Assembly (NCBI GenBank): GCA_946406115.1
Contig: OX291553.1
Coordinates: 8,747,001-8,811,000 of the forward strand
Origin: Apoda limacodes
Taxonomy: Eukaryota > Arthropoda > Insecta > Lepidoptera > Limacodidae
Reading direction: 5' to 3'
DNA: 64,000 nucleotides
This document shows positions 1 through 10,536 of the stretch, one piece after another. Each line of letters starts with the position of its first letter. The first letter of the stretch is position 1. The notes below the pieces were generated by a model, which ran no database searches, was not told where the DNA came from, and saw only the letters and a program-made list of their open reading frames with translations. Position numbers and translations under genes: made by a program.

Positions 1-654
1 TTCTATCTTGAGATCTTTTGGTAAAAAGACTCAGATATATTTAGTCACATATACACACGAGAGAACAGTCTATTTTTTTTGTTTTCAGATGCCCTGATGA
101 CGTTGAAAACCAGTAATTAGGCAAATCAACCATTGATGTACCAAAACAAAATAAATCATTACTTACTTATTTCGTAGTTTATTTAGTAATTACCAAATTT
201 GGGGCGTTAGTAGTTAGAATTGAAACCTTACTCCGCTTGGGCGCACCGTGCGTGTTGTGCACTCCAATGCCAAAGTAGTGAAGCGTTGCTGTCAAACTCG
301 GCCAAAACAGATCTCTCATCAAAAGTGCGAACAGTATTTCCCGCCACGCCAGCATTGCGCGGCCGAGAAACCTCGTTAGCGAAAAGCGAAAGGCATGACT
401 GATCTATAAGTATGGACTGATCACCTGAGTTGACTGACACCCTCACGCCATCACATCTCCAAGAAAGACAGAATACGAATGCAGCTAGTCTGAAAACCGA
501 AAAGCCGGACAGACGAGTCGTTTAGCCGGATATTTGAGTAAAAAAACCAGACATCTTTATTTTTTTAGTCTTAGTATAACACGACAAAGTTTTTGAAACT
601 CAGGCAGGTAAGGCGGAAACTAACTATCAAATACTAAAGATCAAATTTATAAAA
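1..654. other. Left edge, no gene supported
   Basis: No coding exon is supported here. A 'tttcag' followed by a short open stretch ending in TAA (about 90-114) with AATAAA near 150 could be the tail of a gene lying to the left, but it is only eight codons long. The rest looks like ordinary AT-rich intergenic DNA with a GC-richer patch at 230-450 that matches nothing I recognise. Confidence 0.4.
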
Positions 655-925
655 GGACGGGCATGCTGGACACAAGTCGCAAGTTTGGCTCAATATGGAG
701 TTCTGCTGCCGTCTCTTGGCAGGTGCACCCGGATACTAGGTTGGCCTTGTTAACTCGGTTTAACGAAGGGCTGTGAGAATTGTTAACGATCCCAAACTCA
801 CTTGCCGTATCGGGCCCTTAAGTCTAAGGAGAGACTTTGCCTCCCTGTGCGTGTTCTACCGCTTTTAAAATGGAATGTATCAGGCGGACCGTGAGCTTGT
901 TTCCCAACTTAGTGGTATAAGATAA
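655..925 (+). mobile_element. LINE family A 3' fragment, internally deleted
   Basis: Reads as the 3' coding end of the LINE that also lies reversed at 15966-17160: the stretch equivalent to 'hMEYcCHLwAGAPgYQL' (reverse transcriptase C-terminal region), then the part ending in a phenylalanine-tyrosine-arginine stretch. It then jumps straight to the terminal 3' sequence ('caggcggaccgtgagcttgt'). About 300 bases present in the longer copy are missing. It is broken by stops and is a dead copy. Confidence 0.65.
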
Positions 926-1274
926 AAATATTTTAAATCATTACGGAAGCAATTGTATCGTCCCGGACAAAGGTTATCGTAATATCGATACCTGCCAAGA
1001 AGTGGGTGGATTTACCAATACCCTTGCAAATGTGATTGCAACATGTTTATACACATTTAAAATTGAACATATTTCATTCTCGAAATCTAGGTGGTCATGC
1101 ATGCATGACTATCGGATAAATCTTATAAAAACGAGATCATAGAATAAAGCTTTTTAATATGGTGTGGTGGATTAATTACGGTAGTAATTTTCTCCAAATA
1201 GATGTAAGTATTTGTCAAAATTATACATACCTCACATACTTTTATTTAATATTAGCAAAAATTTTGTATCTTAG

Positions 1275-1344
1275 ACTGACAGATGTGAACGAGACATAGG
1301 ATATGACAGGATTTTCCAAACAACCAACGTCATGTTTACTTTCA
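1275..1344 (+). pseudogene. PK-like 1, N-terminal exon
   Basis: Bounded by 'cttag' and the strong donor GTGAGT. Encodes a block starting TDRCERDIG that aligns with the CRLDID region of PK and ends in NVMFTF, in the place of 'GIICTI'. It ends in phase 1 like the matching exon of PK-like 2, but is shorter (70 against 130 nt) because TAG at 1272 closes the frame upstream. Confidence 0.55.
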
Positions 1345-1439
1345 GTGAGTAAAAATAAATAAAAATACAACTATTTTTCACCAACTTGTTTGAATTTCAG
1401 TGGATACTGAGTTCTTAAGTTGATTTTTTCAACTTTCAG

Positions 1440-1663
1440 ACAATCGACCCTATAATTTCTACGAAATTCGATCTTTAACAAGTTCCGGAGTTAACATATT
1501 TAACATTGATACTACCGTTTGCGATGACAATTTATTTGCTGAAATATATGAAGCAATCAACAATGCAAGAGAACTGGAAAAGAATTATAATGTACCCTAT
1601 TACACGCCCATTTCTGTCGCTATAACAATGTCCGTCGGCAAGCCGTCGGAAGTTGACAGAAAG
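1440..1663 (+). pseudogene. PK-like 1, exon with degenerate substrate loop
   Basis: 224 nt, the same length and phase as exon 45217-45440 of PK-like 2. Contains SSGVNIFNID in place of the family's SGMNVARLN, and SVAITMSVGKPSEV in place of the VALDTKGPEIRTG segment, so the Arg, Asp and Thr of the active site are gone. Bounded by 'tttcag' and GTTATT. Confidence 0.8.
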
Positions 1664-1794
1664 GTTATTTCGTCATTTAAATATCCGAAACAAAAACTTT
1701 AAACTGGACTTTTCAAACTTTCTGTGTAGTTCATTTGACTTTTACTGCATTTCATTTTATATTATACTCTTTATTTCAAAACATTTATACAGGA

Positions 1795-1824
1795 TTCCTG
1801 CCGTCTTCTTGAGATTCGATACGT
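1795..1824 (+). pseudogene. PK-like 1, possible 10-codon micro-exon
   Basis: A pyrimidine-rich acceptor ending 'atacag' and a good donor GTAAGG enclose 30 nt (DSCRLLEIRY) that keep phase 0 with both neighbours. It sits where the B-domain exon should be. Its sequence is too short for homology, so it may be a remnant or chance. Confidence 0.35.
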
Positions 1825-2319
1825 AAGGTTAAATTATTATGTATATTATGCTCATAGACAGCAACTTTTTATGTCCTATCGATCCTCTCGATCAATTAAG
1901 AAATATGCAAGAGTACATTACAGTAGTAAGATGAAGATCGCATAGTAAAGATAACCACCATAAAATTGCAAATATACGGTAACCAATGCGAACTGCACTA
2001 CAATGGCACTGTTATTATGATCTGCTGTCTACTGTACTTGTTTCTACACTTCCCACTTCGAAATATAATATTTCGAAGAAAAGAATAACAGAGATCGAGC
2101 AATGGATAACTTCATCCCTCTTTTTTTTTAAAAAAAAAAAAGTAACAAAAGGTAATTAAATTCACATTGGGCTGAAGCACAGAGGCGATGTGAACCACAA
2201 ATATTCTACTTAAAATATAATAAGATACTCATCTCTTACAATGCTCAGTTAGACAATCTGTTGTAATGTCCTAAGAAAGTAGAAATATATTTAAATTTTT
2301 TACTGACATGGGTTTTCAG

Positions 2320-2460
2320 GTGGACTTTGTTATTCTAAAAGATGTTGTAGGAAAATTTGGTATCACAGACTTTATAAATATGAGCACAAGATTTGCGTCA
2401 ACTCCTATTCTTGTATTATTAAATGCAGCTCAAGTAGATGATTTTATAGATATAATAAAG
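2320..2460 (+). pseudogene. PK-like 1, exon with lost catalytic lysine
   Basis: 47 codons (VDFVILKDVVGKFG...), two fewer than exon 43825-43971 of PK-like 2. It aligns with PKM 'VDMVFASFIRKASDV...KIENHEG'. The catalytic Lys270 and the metal ligand Glu272 positions read Leu and Asn in PILVLLNAAQ. Splice borders are 'tttcag' and GTTAGA. Confidence 0.8.
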
Positions 2461-2529
2461 GTTAGAATAATTCTGTGTTCATTTATTCAGTTAAACACTT
2501 ATTATGATTCAAACAAATTTCTTGATTAG

Positions 2530-2616
2530 GTTTCAGATGGAGTGATTCTCCCGAGCAACGAAAGTAATGTTCTAAATAGAAATGTAATATCCAATTAGAA
2601 AAATGCTTGCAGAATG
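2530..2616 (+). pseudogene. PK-like 1, exon with in-frame stop
   Basis: Starts VSDGVILPSNES, aligned with the family's [12 protein letters not shown], so the metal-binding Asp296 is lost. TAG at 2596-2598 falls where PKs have the Gln of 'AQK'; the frame continues KNACRM to GTTTGT. A shorter form ending at 2583 before GTAATA keeps phase 0 and would skip the stop. Confidence 0.65.
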
Positions 2617-2913
2617 GTTTGTAGAATATTTATAACTAATTTTTACCCTTTGAATAGTTTTTTATTTATTTAATATTTTTTATTAATTAATTTAAAATAG
2701 CATTCATTTTAATTTTTACAGCATTCGGTGTTTATCAGGGGTTTTTTCAGCAATATTCTTTAATATCAGCCCAAAAAAAGATCGCTTATGAAAAAAAATT
2801 GGTCTGATTTCTCTCTTCACTCTCAAATTTAATTTAATCCAAATTAAATCGGATGTGAAGAGAAGTTACTCTGAGAAGTTAATTTATTTCATATCTTGTA
2901 AAATTTTTTTTAG

Positions 2914-3162
2914 GAGAGTAAACCAATATTTTATTGGCCAAAGAATATTGTAGAAGATTTCTATGAACTTGATTGTAATGAGAGACGGATACTAGTGATT
3001 GGAGCAGAGATTTCTAAGTATCAAATAGAAGGAGTTATAGTGACTGATGCGAAAAGTATTTATTCAACTGCGAAACATGTCATTCAGTCTTTGATTAAAG
3101 CTATAAAGTTCTCTGAAGAAGAAGATGATTTTGCAATGCAATATTACAAAAGGAGTTTCGAG
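2914..3162 (+). pseudogene. PK-like 1, A-domain helix exon
   Basis: 83 codons, against 82 in PK-like 2, bounded by 'ttttag' and GTATTT. ESKPIFYWPKN replaces 'AGKPVICATQM' (catalytic Thr328 lost). IEGVIVTDAKSIYSTAKHVI replaces the conserved '[22 protein letters not shown]' motif. Open throughout. Confidence 0.75.
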
Positions 3163-3561
3163 GTATTTTTAATCACAACAATTGATTCATTTTTAGTAAG
3201 GACGCTGTGCCAAAGCTTAGGATATTTTTTTATTATACTTAGATGACATACAAATGTTTTACCAAAGTAGTAAAGTATTAAGGACACATAATTTCGCCAA
3301 AACAGTTTATAAAGGAAAAAAAATGGCTCAAAGAAGAAGTATTTTTATCGAACAAAAGCATATTATTTATTTTTTGACGTTTGTCATGGGTTTTGAATTG
3401 AATATGATAATTTTCGTTCGGATCCACAAGAAGATTCAAAAATTCCTTGCCTAAAAAAAAGCTATGGTACTATTGGCTGTTAAAGCGTTTTTGTTTCGTT
3501 AGAAACCCTGGTATTATATTACCGCTATTATTACCGTGCTAAACTAACCATGGTATTACAG

Positions 3562-3784
3562 ATAAAGATACCGGTGAACCCTCCACATTCAGTGGCATTG
3601 GCAGCATCTCTCGCAGCAGTGCAATGTGGTGCAAGTGCGATTATTGTGCTTTCAACAAGTGGCAGATCAGCACGCTTGATCTCCTTTGCCCCTCCTCCAT
3701 GCCATGTGGTAGCCATCACGGCACGAAAATCTACCGCTCGACGGCTGCATTTGTACAGGAAAATCATACCTGTGTTATATACTA
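3562..3784 (+). pseudogene. PK-like 1, C-domain exon
   Basis: 223 nt, identical in length and phase to the matching exons of PK-like 2 and 3. Keeps the phosphate-loop type motif STSGRSA and TARRLHLYRKIIPVLY (family: TARQAHLYRGIFPVL), but the 'KYRPRCPIIAVTR' stretch has become FAPPPCHVVAITAR. Acceptor 'ttacag', donor GTAAGT. Confidence 0.85.
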
Positions 3785-4243
3785 GTAAGTAAAAACTTGC
3801 CCATCGATAAATCATTTGGTTCTATACTTTTTAACGTAGCTTAAATCATTTTGGAGTATCTAATAACTACTTTTCCGAAAAAAGAAATTGGCTGAACTCT
3901 CTTACCTGCGTAGGAGGCTTAACCCACTTCACATAGGATGATTTTATAGTTTCAAAATATTATTCTCAAGAACTTGATGAGTAGAAATCATTAATCGATA
4001 GTGCAGATAATCGATTTTATCAACCTTGAGTACGCACGCAGTATTGACGAAGTGCAGAAATAGGAACTTGACAAATATGCAGTAAAACACTGTATTTTTT
4101 TTTTCGTTGACAAATATTATGTCTTGACCAGTATGTCGTACGTAAGGTGGCAAACAAGCTTACGGCATATCTTTTTGAACGCGTGCTTTTGCAAGCTTTT
4201 ACTTTGCACTTCACAAATTCAAGTAAATCATATGGTAAGGTAT

Positions 4244-4268
4244 TTGATTGATTGATTGATTGATTTGA
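4244..4268. repeat. TTGA microsatellite
   Basis: About five uninterrupted copies of the tetranucleotide TTGA, followed by a slightly broken unit, in the last intron of PK-like 1. Confidence 0.9.
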
Positions 4269-4401
4269 TAATGTATTATGACTAAAAAAAGCCAGTGAAA
4301 GGTAAGATAGTTATAGCATTGAATTGAGCCTAAGCAACAAAAACCTTTGTAAAGTAGGTGTCGGAACAAAATGTTGTTTCTATATTATTTTTTCATTTTA
4401 G

Positions 4402-4586
4402 GGCCCCAAGCACGAAACTGGCATCTAGAGTATAAGAATAGAATTAATTTTGGCAAAGCTTTTGCTTTAGAAGTTTTTCTTATTAGGCCTGGTTCCAGAA
4501 TAGTGGTGCTGTCGCCGTTAGATGACGGAGAGGGATATTGTAACTCCTTCCAAATAACTGAAATACCGTTTAGTTGTGAAGAATAA
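4402..4586 (+). pseudogene. PK-like 1, terminal exon
   Basis: Joins in phase 1/2 to the previous exon. Encodes NWHLEYKNRINFG (family WAEDVDLRVNFA) and ends at TAA, 4584-4586. Trp482 and Arg489 equivalents remain, but the 'GWRPGSGFTNTM' effector loop reads SPLDDGEGYCNSF. Length is 185 nt against 179 in both paralogues. Confidence 0.85.
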
Positions 4587-4894
4587 AAGCGAAATGATAA
4601 CTCACAAATGTATTTTACTTTTGTTCTACTGTTTTGTACCTTAAAGTTACTCAAAAAGTGATACTTAAATGTTTGCGTGCGGAAAATTGACGATTACGCA
4701 CTAGTGATTTTTACTTTACTAAATAAAAAAACATATTGTCTTCGCAACTGTTTTAAAAACTGTCGTTTAATACACTGATGCTAGAAATGATAAATAAATC
4801 GAAAAACCGTATGAATATAATGTTATTGCAGTTTGTTATGAAATAAAAAATAACTTTGCAACAAAGTATAGGTACTACAAAATTTCAGAGTATA

Positions 4895-5437
4895 TAAATG
4901 ACTAGCTTCTGCCAGCGGCTTCGCCCGCCTTTAATTTCGTTTCGGCGTAGATTCTTACGGCAGCTCCTCAATTTTAGAAAAAAGACAAACAATCAAATCT
5001 TCCTCTTTAATGGTCTAAAACATTCGTGTCTGTGAAACCATGGAAATACACATACAAAATTTCAACCCTATCGGTCAAGCCGTTTAGTAGTTGACATACC
5101 GACAGCAGTGCCACCTACCGGGTCCAATTGTATTTTTAAATCATCCAGGAAACCATCGAAATACCCATATAAAATTTCAACCCAATCGGTTCAGCCGTTT
5201 AGAAATTATGTGAAAAAGATAAGTACGGAAGGATAATTCTTACTACCCGTTGTCTTATTACCCATTTCCCCGTAGGAATAAAGCATTTTCCCGCGGTAAA
5301 AAGTAGCCTATATTAATCAGTGATAATGTAGCATTCAAATGGTGAAAGAATTTTTAAAATCGGTCCATTACTTTTTGAGCCAATTCGTTACAAACATACT
5401 TACATACAGATCTTTTCTCTTTATAATATTAGTATAG
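4895..5437 (+). mobile_element. RTE-type non-coding repeat, 3' end
   Basis: Begins 'actagcttctgccagcggct' and ends 'ttataatattagtatagatg', the usual head and tail of a very common lepidopteran retroposon class. The internal phrases 'aatttcaaccc.atcggt.', 'gccgtttag' and 'taaaaagtagcctat' recur at 15395-15630 and partly at 9363-9530. No reading frame survives. Confidence 0.6.
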
Positions 5438-6259
5438 ATGAACGTCCTTAAGATTGAAGATGCTCAATGTCATGCCGCATAAGCAAACTGTGACCTGCGA
5501 CAAAAAAATGTTTAAATTTGTTATACCTATATTTTTTTTAAAGTGATATAGAATCTCTTGGTAACCCATTAAATGTTTCACAAGACTAACTATCGAGTTT
5601 CTTGACGGACGAATCGGATTCAAAAGTGTTTGTCATAAAACCTAAATTAAATAAAAACTAGTTGACTTTGGCTTTCCTACCTACGTTAATCTTTTTAAAT
5701 TATGAGACAGACAGTCAAAACCCTAAAAACGTAGATTAATCGATATATTTAAAAGTTAAATACTTTACGTAAGTAAATATCAAATAATAATGCTTCACAA
5801 CGTCTTAAACTTAAGCAATTAGAGAATTCCAAGCAGACAGTAATTAACGAGAGAAGCAATTTGGACGATGAAAGACACTTAATGCAGGTAATAACTGAAT
5901 GCTGACTACCCAGACTACTAATGACCCAAGACAACTTACTTTACCTATTTTGTGATCTGATTGCTGGGCTAAAATGTTATTCCAGACAGTTTGAAAAAAA
6001 AAAATATATAAATAAACTTTTACTTTGTCTACTTCAGACTTTGTTTGGGTACCTATATTTTTTTTTGTTATTAAATGTGGCATATATATTTATGACTTAT
6101 GACCAAAAATGGACAGCCAAAATTTTTATCGTTCCGCCTTTGATTTCCGAAGTTTGGGACCGGTTTTTTTTGTAATTTGCGAGACTAAAAGGAAAGCTTT
6201 CTTTATATGTAGGTTAATTCGTTTTTTACGGTTTTGTAGTATTTAGTATTAACTGTTAT
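5438..6259. other. AT-rich intergenic stretch
   Basis: No exon, RNA gene or recognisable repeat was seen. Short open frames occur on both strands but overlap each other and have no protein-like content. Confidence 0.4.
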
Positions 6260-6261
6260 TA

Positions 6262-6948
6262 CCAGGCCACGCAGAAAGTTTTGCGAAAAAAAGTTTTCAT
6301 GTATAAAACACAAGTAAAAATACATTGTTCGAATTTCGAATTTCCCTCCACATTTTTTTGAGAGCCAAATTAAACTATCGTGTCTCATTTAAAAAGGGAT
6401 CAGGGACCTAATTCTCACTTTATCCGAGATAATCTCGTTTTAGAGAATATCTGGAAGACACCATCTCGACTGTAAAATTTCGATCATCGACATTATTTTT
6501 TCGTTCGCTGTATACTCACTATCAATCAAAACAACCTTCGAACAAAATGTCGTTCGAATCGGTGAAATGTTGCCATTGTGAACCGGTAACGCTACAAGGT
6601 ACGTTCCGTTACACGGTTTTAGAGCGTTTTTAAAAACGTTTACGACATTGTGACAGATGAATCCTGGATTTATCAATACGATCCAGAAACAAAGCGTCAG
6701 TCGACAGTTCTGGTTTAAAACGAACCAACGCCTACGAAAGTGAAGCGATCGAAAAGCGCAGGGAAAATTTTGATCGCTAGCTACTTCACTTTGACGGGGT
6801 AAGTATCTGGTTTCAATTCCATAACGAGACCAAAGCAGCATAAACGCAGAATAGTATACAACAAAATGCCTGCTAGAAGTTTTGTCTGCAATGGGCAATA
6901 AGCGACACCGGGCTCCGCGGGGTACTGCTTCACTTTAACTGTAACGAA
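6262..6948 (+). mobile_element. mariner relic with 5' terminal repeat
   Basis: Starts at a TA (6260-6261) followed by 'ccaggccacgcagaaagttt', which is also the terminus of the reversed mariner at 50399. The leader up to about 6395 matches that copy too. From about 6640 the frame VYDIVTDESWIYQYDPETK matches the central mariner transposase block around its second catalytic Asp, then decays through stops to YTTKCLLEVL. The N-terminal DNA-binding part is missing and 6430-6630 is of unclear origin. Confidence 0.7.
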
Positions 6949-7060
6949 CGATAGCTACAAGCTATAACTTCCTATAGCAAACTTCATTAGTACAATTAAG
7001 TAGTGCTACGCCAAAAACCGATTTTAAGGCAGGCGGATCCGCGAGGACAATTTTGTATAT
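6949..7060 (+). repeat. Fragment of a dispersed repeat ('gctatagcaaacttcattag' type)
   Basis: The segment 'cctatagcaaacttcattag', followed by a sequence with '.cggatccgcgag', recurs at about 36345-36440 and, more decayed, at 55715-55750. It is probably the tail of a retroposon. Confidence 0.5.
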
Positions 7061-7418
7061 GATAAAGAAAAGCTTAAACGCAACACTCTGTGCCCGAGTC
7101 TGGCTAGCACTGGCAGATTTCTCTATAGCTATTTGTAGATACGGCAGCAATTCACAAAGTCATCTGTATATTTTATTACAAACGATGGAAAGATAGCAGA
7201 AAGATGAGGCTGTGACGTACCCGCGGACGAATGGGCGTGGGAACGTAACGAAATTATAACAGTTTTGTTTTTGCCGTTTGAATGGGACACCCTAAAAATA
7301 CTTTAATAGCTTATTTCATATACCTACCCTAACTATAAAACCACGAAATAATTATTAACGAATTACAAATAACAGTAGCAACACTGTATTTGAGACAGTA
7401 CCTGCTTACTGAAAAAAC

Positions 7419-7838
7419 TGAGTTGGACTCGCACACGAAGGGTTCCGTACCATTATCTATAAAAACGGCAAAAAAATCACGTTTGTTGTATGGGAGCCCC
7501 CCTTAAACATTTGTTTTATTTTAATTTGATGATTTATTTTTATTGTGACTATATAACTAAATATTCTGTAAATATTTTAAGCGTCTACCTGTTGCCGTTA
7601 TCAATATCGAGCAAAACAGAGCAAAAAAATCACGTTTGGTGTATGGGAGGCCCCTTTAATGTTTATTTTATTCAATTTTTAGTATTTGTTGTTATAGCGG
7701 CAACAGAAATACATCTTCTGTGAAAATTTCAACTGTCTATCAAGGTTCATGAGATACAGCCTGGTGACAGACGGACGGACAGCGGAGTCTTAGTAATAGG
7801 TTTCCGCTAATAACGCTATGGGTACGGAACCCTAAAAA
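7419..7838 (+). mobile_element. Dimeric repeat S1, copy a
   Basis: A dispersed non-coding element present in at least six long copies here. It has the head 'gtcggactcgcgcacgaagg', two tandem half-units each with 'atcacgtttgttgtatggga', then a tail with 'tgagatacagcctggtgaca' and '..gacggacagcgg', ending '.ggtacggaaccctaaaaa'. This copy lacks the first few bases of the head. The lack of a frame and the conserved ends suggest a SINE or other non-autonomous retroposon. Confidence 0.75.
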
Positions 7839-7911
7839 CAACATTAGTGCAATATGAGTGCTGGTACAAATATCTCCAACTCCCCATCTTCACTCATCTC
7901 GTCACCCGCTA

Positions 7912-8214
7912 CACTCTAGAGAAATAAAAGTTGCCTCGTAGTTTCTTAACGAAATGATTGCCTACGTGTCCGTTGTTAGCCTCTTTTATTAGGATAGATT
8001 TATTTATCCACTCTCCCAAGTGGACGATCCGACGTCTAAGTACCTTGTGCCGACCTATTGGGACATATAAAGCTTGCTCCGATTTTATATAAGGAAAATC
8101 AGCAGGAAAACATTTTGGGCATGGGTATGTCATCGGAGAACAGAATATCAATACACATCTAGCCTCATATTCGCACAATATTTTTTGTAATTTTCTTTGA
8201 AAACATACTATCAT
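7912..8214 (-). CDS. Unassigned 101-codon open frame
   Basis: Open frame ending at TAG-adjacent 7909-7911 with a protein-like composition (CPKCFPADFPYIKSE, RRRIVHLGEWINKS, ANNGHVGNHFVKKLRG). I do not recognise a family. It has a Cys pair and many basic residues, which would fit a piece of a mobile-element protein as well as an orphan exon. It lies between S1 and a LINE A tail, without splice or polyadenylation context that would decide. Confidence 0.2.
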
Positions 8215-8337
8215 ACACGTGCTTAACCAGTTTTATGTGTTTTCTAATCGGCCAATTAAAGAATCGGTGAGCTACGACTACTGTATTATATGGGACTGCG
8301 CGCACCGCACGCTAATTATTTATCGGCCGGATGTGCT

Positions 8338-8512
8338 TACTTTTTCGAAGATACACGTACACTATGGGGTTCTTCAAGGAAAAAGTTATTAGATTTTTGA
8401 AGGGTCGGCAACGCGCTAGTGATGCCCCTGGTGTTGCAAGCGTCCATAGGCTACGGTGACTGCTTACCATCAGGCGGACCGTAAGTTTGTTTGCCACCTT
8501 AATGATAAAAAA
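8338..8512 (+). mobile_element. LINE family A 3' tail
   Basis: Carries the terminal segment of the LINE read in full at 15966-17160: 'tttttgaagggtcggcaacg', then 'accatcaggcggaccgtaag', then 'tgccaccttaatgataaaaa'. Only the last coding residues and the 3' end remain. Confidence 0.75.
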
Positions 8513-8616
8513 TCGGGCAGTGCACGGCTATGCTACAATAATAATTAAATAAGGCAACAGTCATTTACAGCCTTGGCACGTAGAGATAAACGGGGATTAA
8601 ACTTCATCAACGTCGT

Positions 8617-8900
8617 TAAATTAAATTAAATATATATTTTTGGACATTACACACAGCGCCGTCTAGCCCCAAAGTAAGCAAAGCTTGTGTTATGGGTACC
8701 AGACAACGGATATAAATACATATATATTACTTTTTTTTTTGTAAATACATATACATCATACATAAGTACACCCAGACTCAAGACAAACACATATGTATAA
8801 CACATAAATGTTTGTCCAGTGCGGGAATCGAACCCACAACCTCTGCACGGCAGTCCATCACACTACCAACTAGGCTGCGAGGGAGTGCGAGGGAGCATCG
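8617..8900 (-). mobile_element. tRNA-derived SINE S2, copy a
   Basis: Read on the minus strand, 8886-8818 resembles a tRNA: a box A-like TAGTTGGTAGTG and a perfect box B region GGGTTCGATTCCCGC. Then come an AT-rich body with 'tatatatttatatccgttgt', a unique 3' part containing 'ggcgctgtgtgtaatgtcca' and an A/T tail. A sister copy lies at 26605-26862. It is a retroposon with an internal polymerase III promoter, not a functional tRNA. Confidence 0.75.
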
Positions 8901-10194
8901 TTTTTAAAAATTACGCAGCTCGTTCTCTGTGGTTACCCACAACGTCTAACTTTTTCCCGTTGTATCAAGCATTGGACCTCCCTTAAATCCCTTATTTTCG
9001 AAAACATCTACATTTTTTATTTACACCTGTGAGTCTTTAAAAGTACTAATTTTCATGGTTTAATTTACCGAAACAACCGTATTTCTATACATGGTTTTAT
9101 CCTCTATTTTAATTGATTTTCAAAAACGCTGAAGAAAAGTAAAATACCAATTTTCATGTATTGAACTCGAAAAATGACGGATTTTCATTCAAAATTCCAA
9201 ACGCTATTTCACCAGTTCAGTGGATAAATTTAGGAAAAACCATTTTTAATAAAGCCCTGTGACATAAAAGGAACCTTAGTACATTTAGAAATTCATGTTT
9301 CTAGTTTCATTATATTTCTGCTCGACGTTGATAAGATCAGTCAGGTTATATTTCTTTATACAGAGACTAGCTTCTTCCCGCGACTTTGTTTGATTGGACT
9401 TTAGAAAAAAGAGCTTTTTAACACGTTCATGGTTTTAATTACAAAGCATTGGAATCCAACCACAAATTTTAATCCCCCTAAGGAAGGACAAGTTTTCCAA
9501 ATACTATCAAACACATCGATCCTTACTTTTATATACCAATTTTCTTAATATTTATAAATATAATATATCATTATATATATTTACTATATTTAATTTGAAA
9601 TAGTTTACCTGTAAGAGCGTCGCGTCGTCAGCTAGACAGCAGATTACTAATGAACTTACTTTGTACAATTAGAATGACAGAAAATGTATTGTTGTATTCG
9701 ACGACAAATTCCAGCAGTGTTTACGAAGACCTGTCAAGAAATACGAATCGAAGACATATAGAGGACAAATGGCAAACAAATAACAAGTAGCGATTCCCGC
9801 CTTATATAACGAGCCTATAACTTGAATATGGCGCTTCGCCAGACTTAGATATAAGTACAGGACTATATTTACACATGACTCTGGAGAAATGATATGTAAT
9901 AATGCGAAATCTAATCTCCACATCGAAAAAGGAAGGAAGGAAGTAGATCAACCGTCAATATATTCCTGATTATATAAATTATGTAGTGTATGTAGTAGTT
10001 TTAATACTCATCACTATCACATTATCATTTTACTTCGAAAAAAATCAAAATCGAACAACGTTGTCAAAATTGTGGAAGTGGCTGGCTCTAAGAGTGAACT
10101 GCTGCAAGCTGATAGCTGATGTCAAAAGCTGCCGAATCAAACTAAATTCGGTTATCGCTGTTGGATTTAAACGGCAACTCCGAAAGTATAAAAA
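8901..10194. other. Mostly unannotated AT-rich DNA
   Basis: Contains a short fragment of the RTE-type repeat near 9363-9530 ('gactagcttcttcccgcgac', then decays). Otherwise no gene, RNA or clear repeat was seen. Confidence 0.4.
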
Positions 10195-10356
10195 AAACTT
10201 GTCGTTTTCAAGTAGCCTATGACATTTCCCAAAACTCAAACTATCTCGATGCCAAATTTCATTTTAATCGGTACAGCGGTTTAAGCTTGAAGGGGTAACA
10301 GTCAGACAGATTGACAGACAGAGTTACTGTGGCATTTATAATATTAGTAGGTATGA
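10195..10356 (+). mobile_element. Retroposon 3' end (RTE-type)
   Basis: Contains 'atgccaaatttcattttaat', 'cggtacagcggttta' and the terminal phrase 'ggcatttataatattagtag', the standard 3' end of lepidopteran RTE-like repeats. Only about 160 bases are kept. Confidence 0.6.
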
Positions 10357-10536
10357 ATCGAAATAGACATTGAAATAATAAAAAGAAATAGTAAAATGAG
10401 AAAAGTAACGCAAAAGTTAAGTTATCTATAAAGGTATTAAACTCAAAGCTAACTCTCCAGAGACTACTTACAAGTTAAGTTTTTTTTCTTTTCTCTTTTG
10501 TGTGCTGTCGTTTGTGTAATCTGAAGTTGTTCAGGC

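Larger units (their letters stand above)
1275..4586 (+). pseudogene. Pyruvate kinase-like 1 (degenerate, probable pseudogene)
   Basis: Seven or eight exon-like blocks with GT/AG borders join in phase and align along the PK fold: 1275-1344, 1440-1663, possibly 1795-1824, 2320-2460, 2530-2616, 2914-3162, 3562-3784, 4402-4586. Active PK transfers phosphate from phosphoenolpyruvate to ADP in the cytosol; this copy should not. In PKM numbering R73 is N, N75 is D, D113 is T, T114 is M, K270 is L and E272 is N. The B domain (a 330-nt exon in the paralogue at 44262-44591) is absent or reduced to a 10-codon block. An in-frame TAG lies at 2596-2598, where the family has the Gln of 'AQK'. The donor-like GTAATA at 2584 would remove it in phase, so a transcribed gene is not excluded. 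No start exon was found. AATAAA overlaps the stop codon. Confidence 0.75.

Noticed and set aside
90..114. Possible terminal exon (CPDDVENQ then stop) after a 'tttcag', with AATAAA downstream
   Set aside because: Only eight codons; it does not resemble any PK C-terminus and no upstream exon is in the window to test phase.
228..446. 72-codon minus-strand and 60-codon plus-strand frames
   Set aside because: Overlapping frames in a GC-richer patch, with no family motif and no splice context.
3531..3815. 94-codon minus-strand frame
   Set aside because: Antisense shadow of the PK-like 1 C-domain exon 3562-3784.
6440..6898. 152-codon minus-strand frame, the longest in the window
   Set aside because: It runs antisense to the mariner relic, whose plus-strand reading (VYDIVTDESWIYQYDPETK) is clearly the meaningful one.
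8818..8886. tRNA gene with box B GGTTCGATTCC
   Set aside because: Part of a repeated SINE (second copy at 26788-26856); the acceptor stem does not pair properly and an element body follows.
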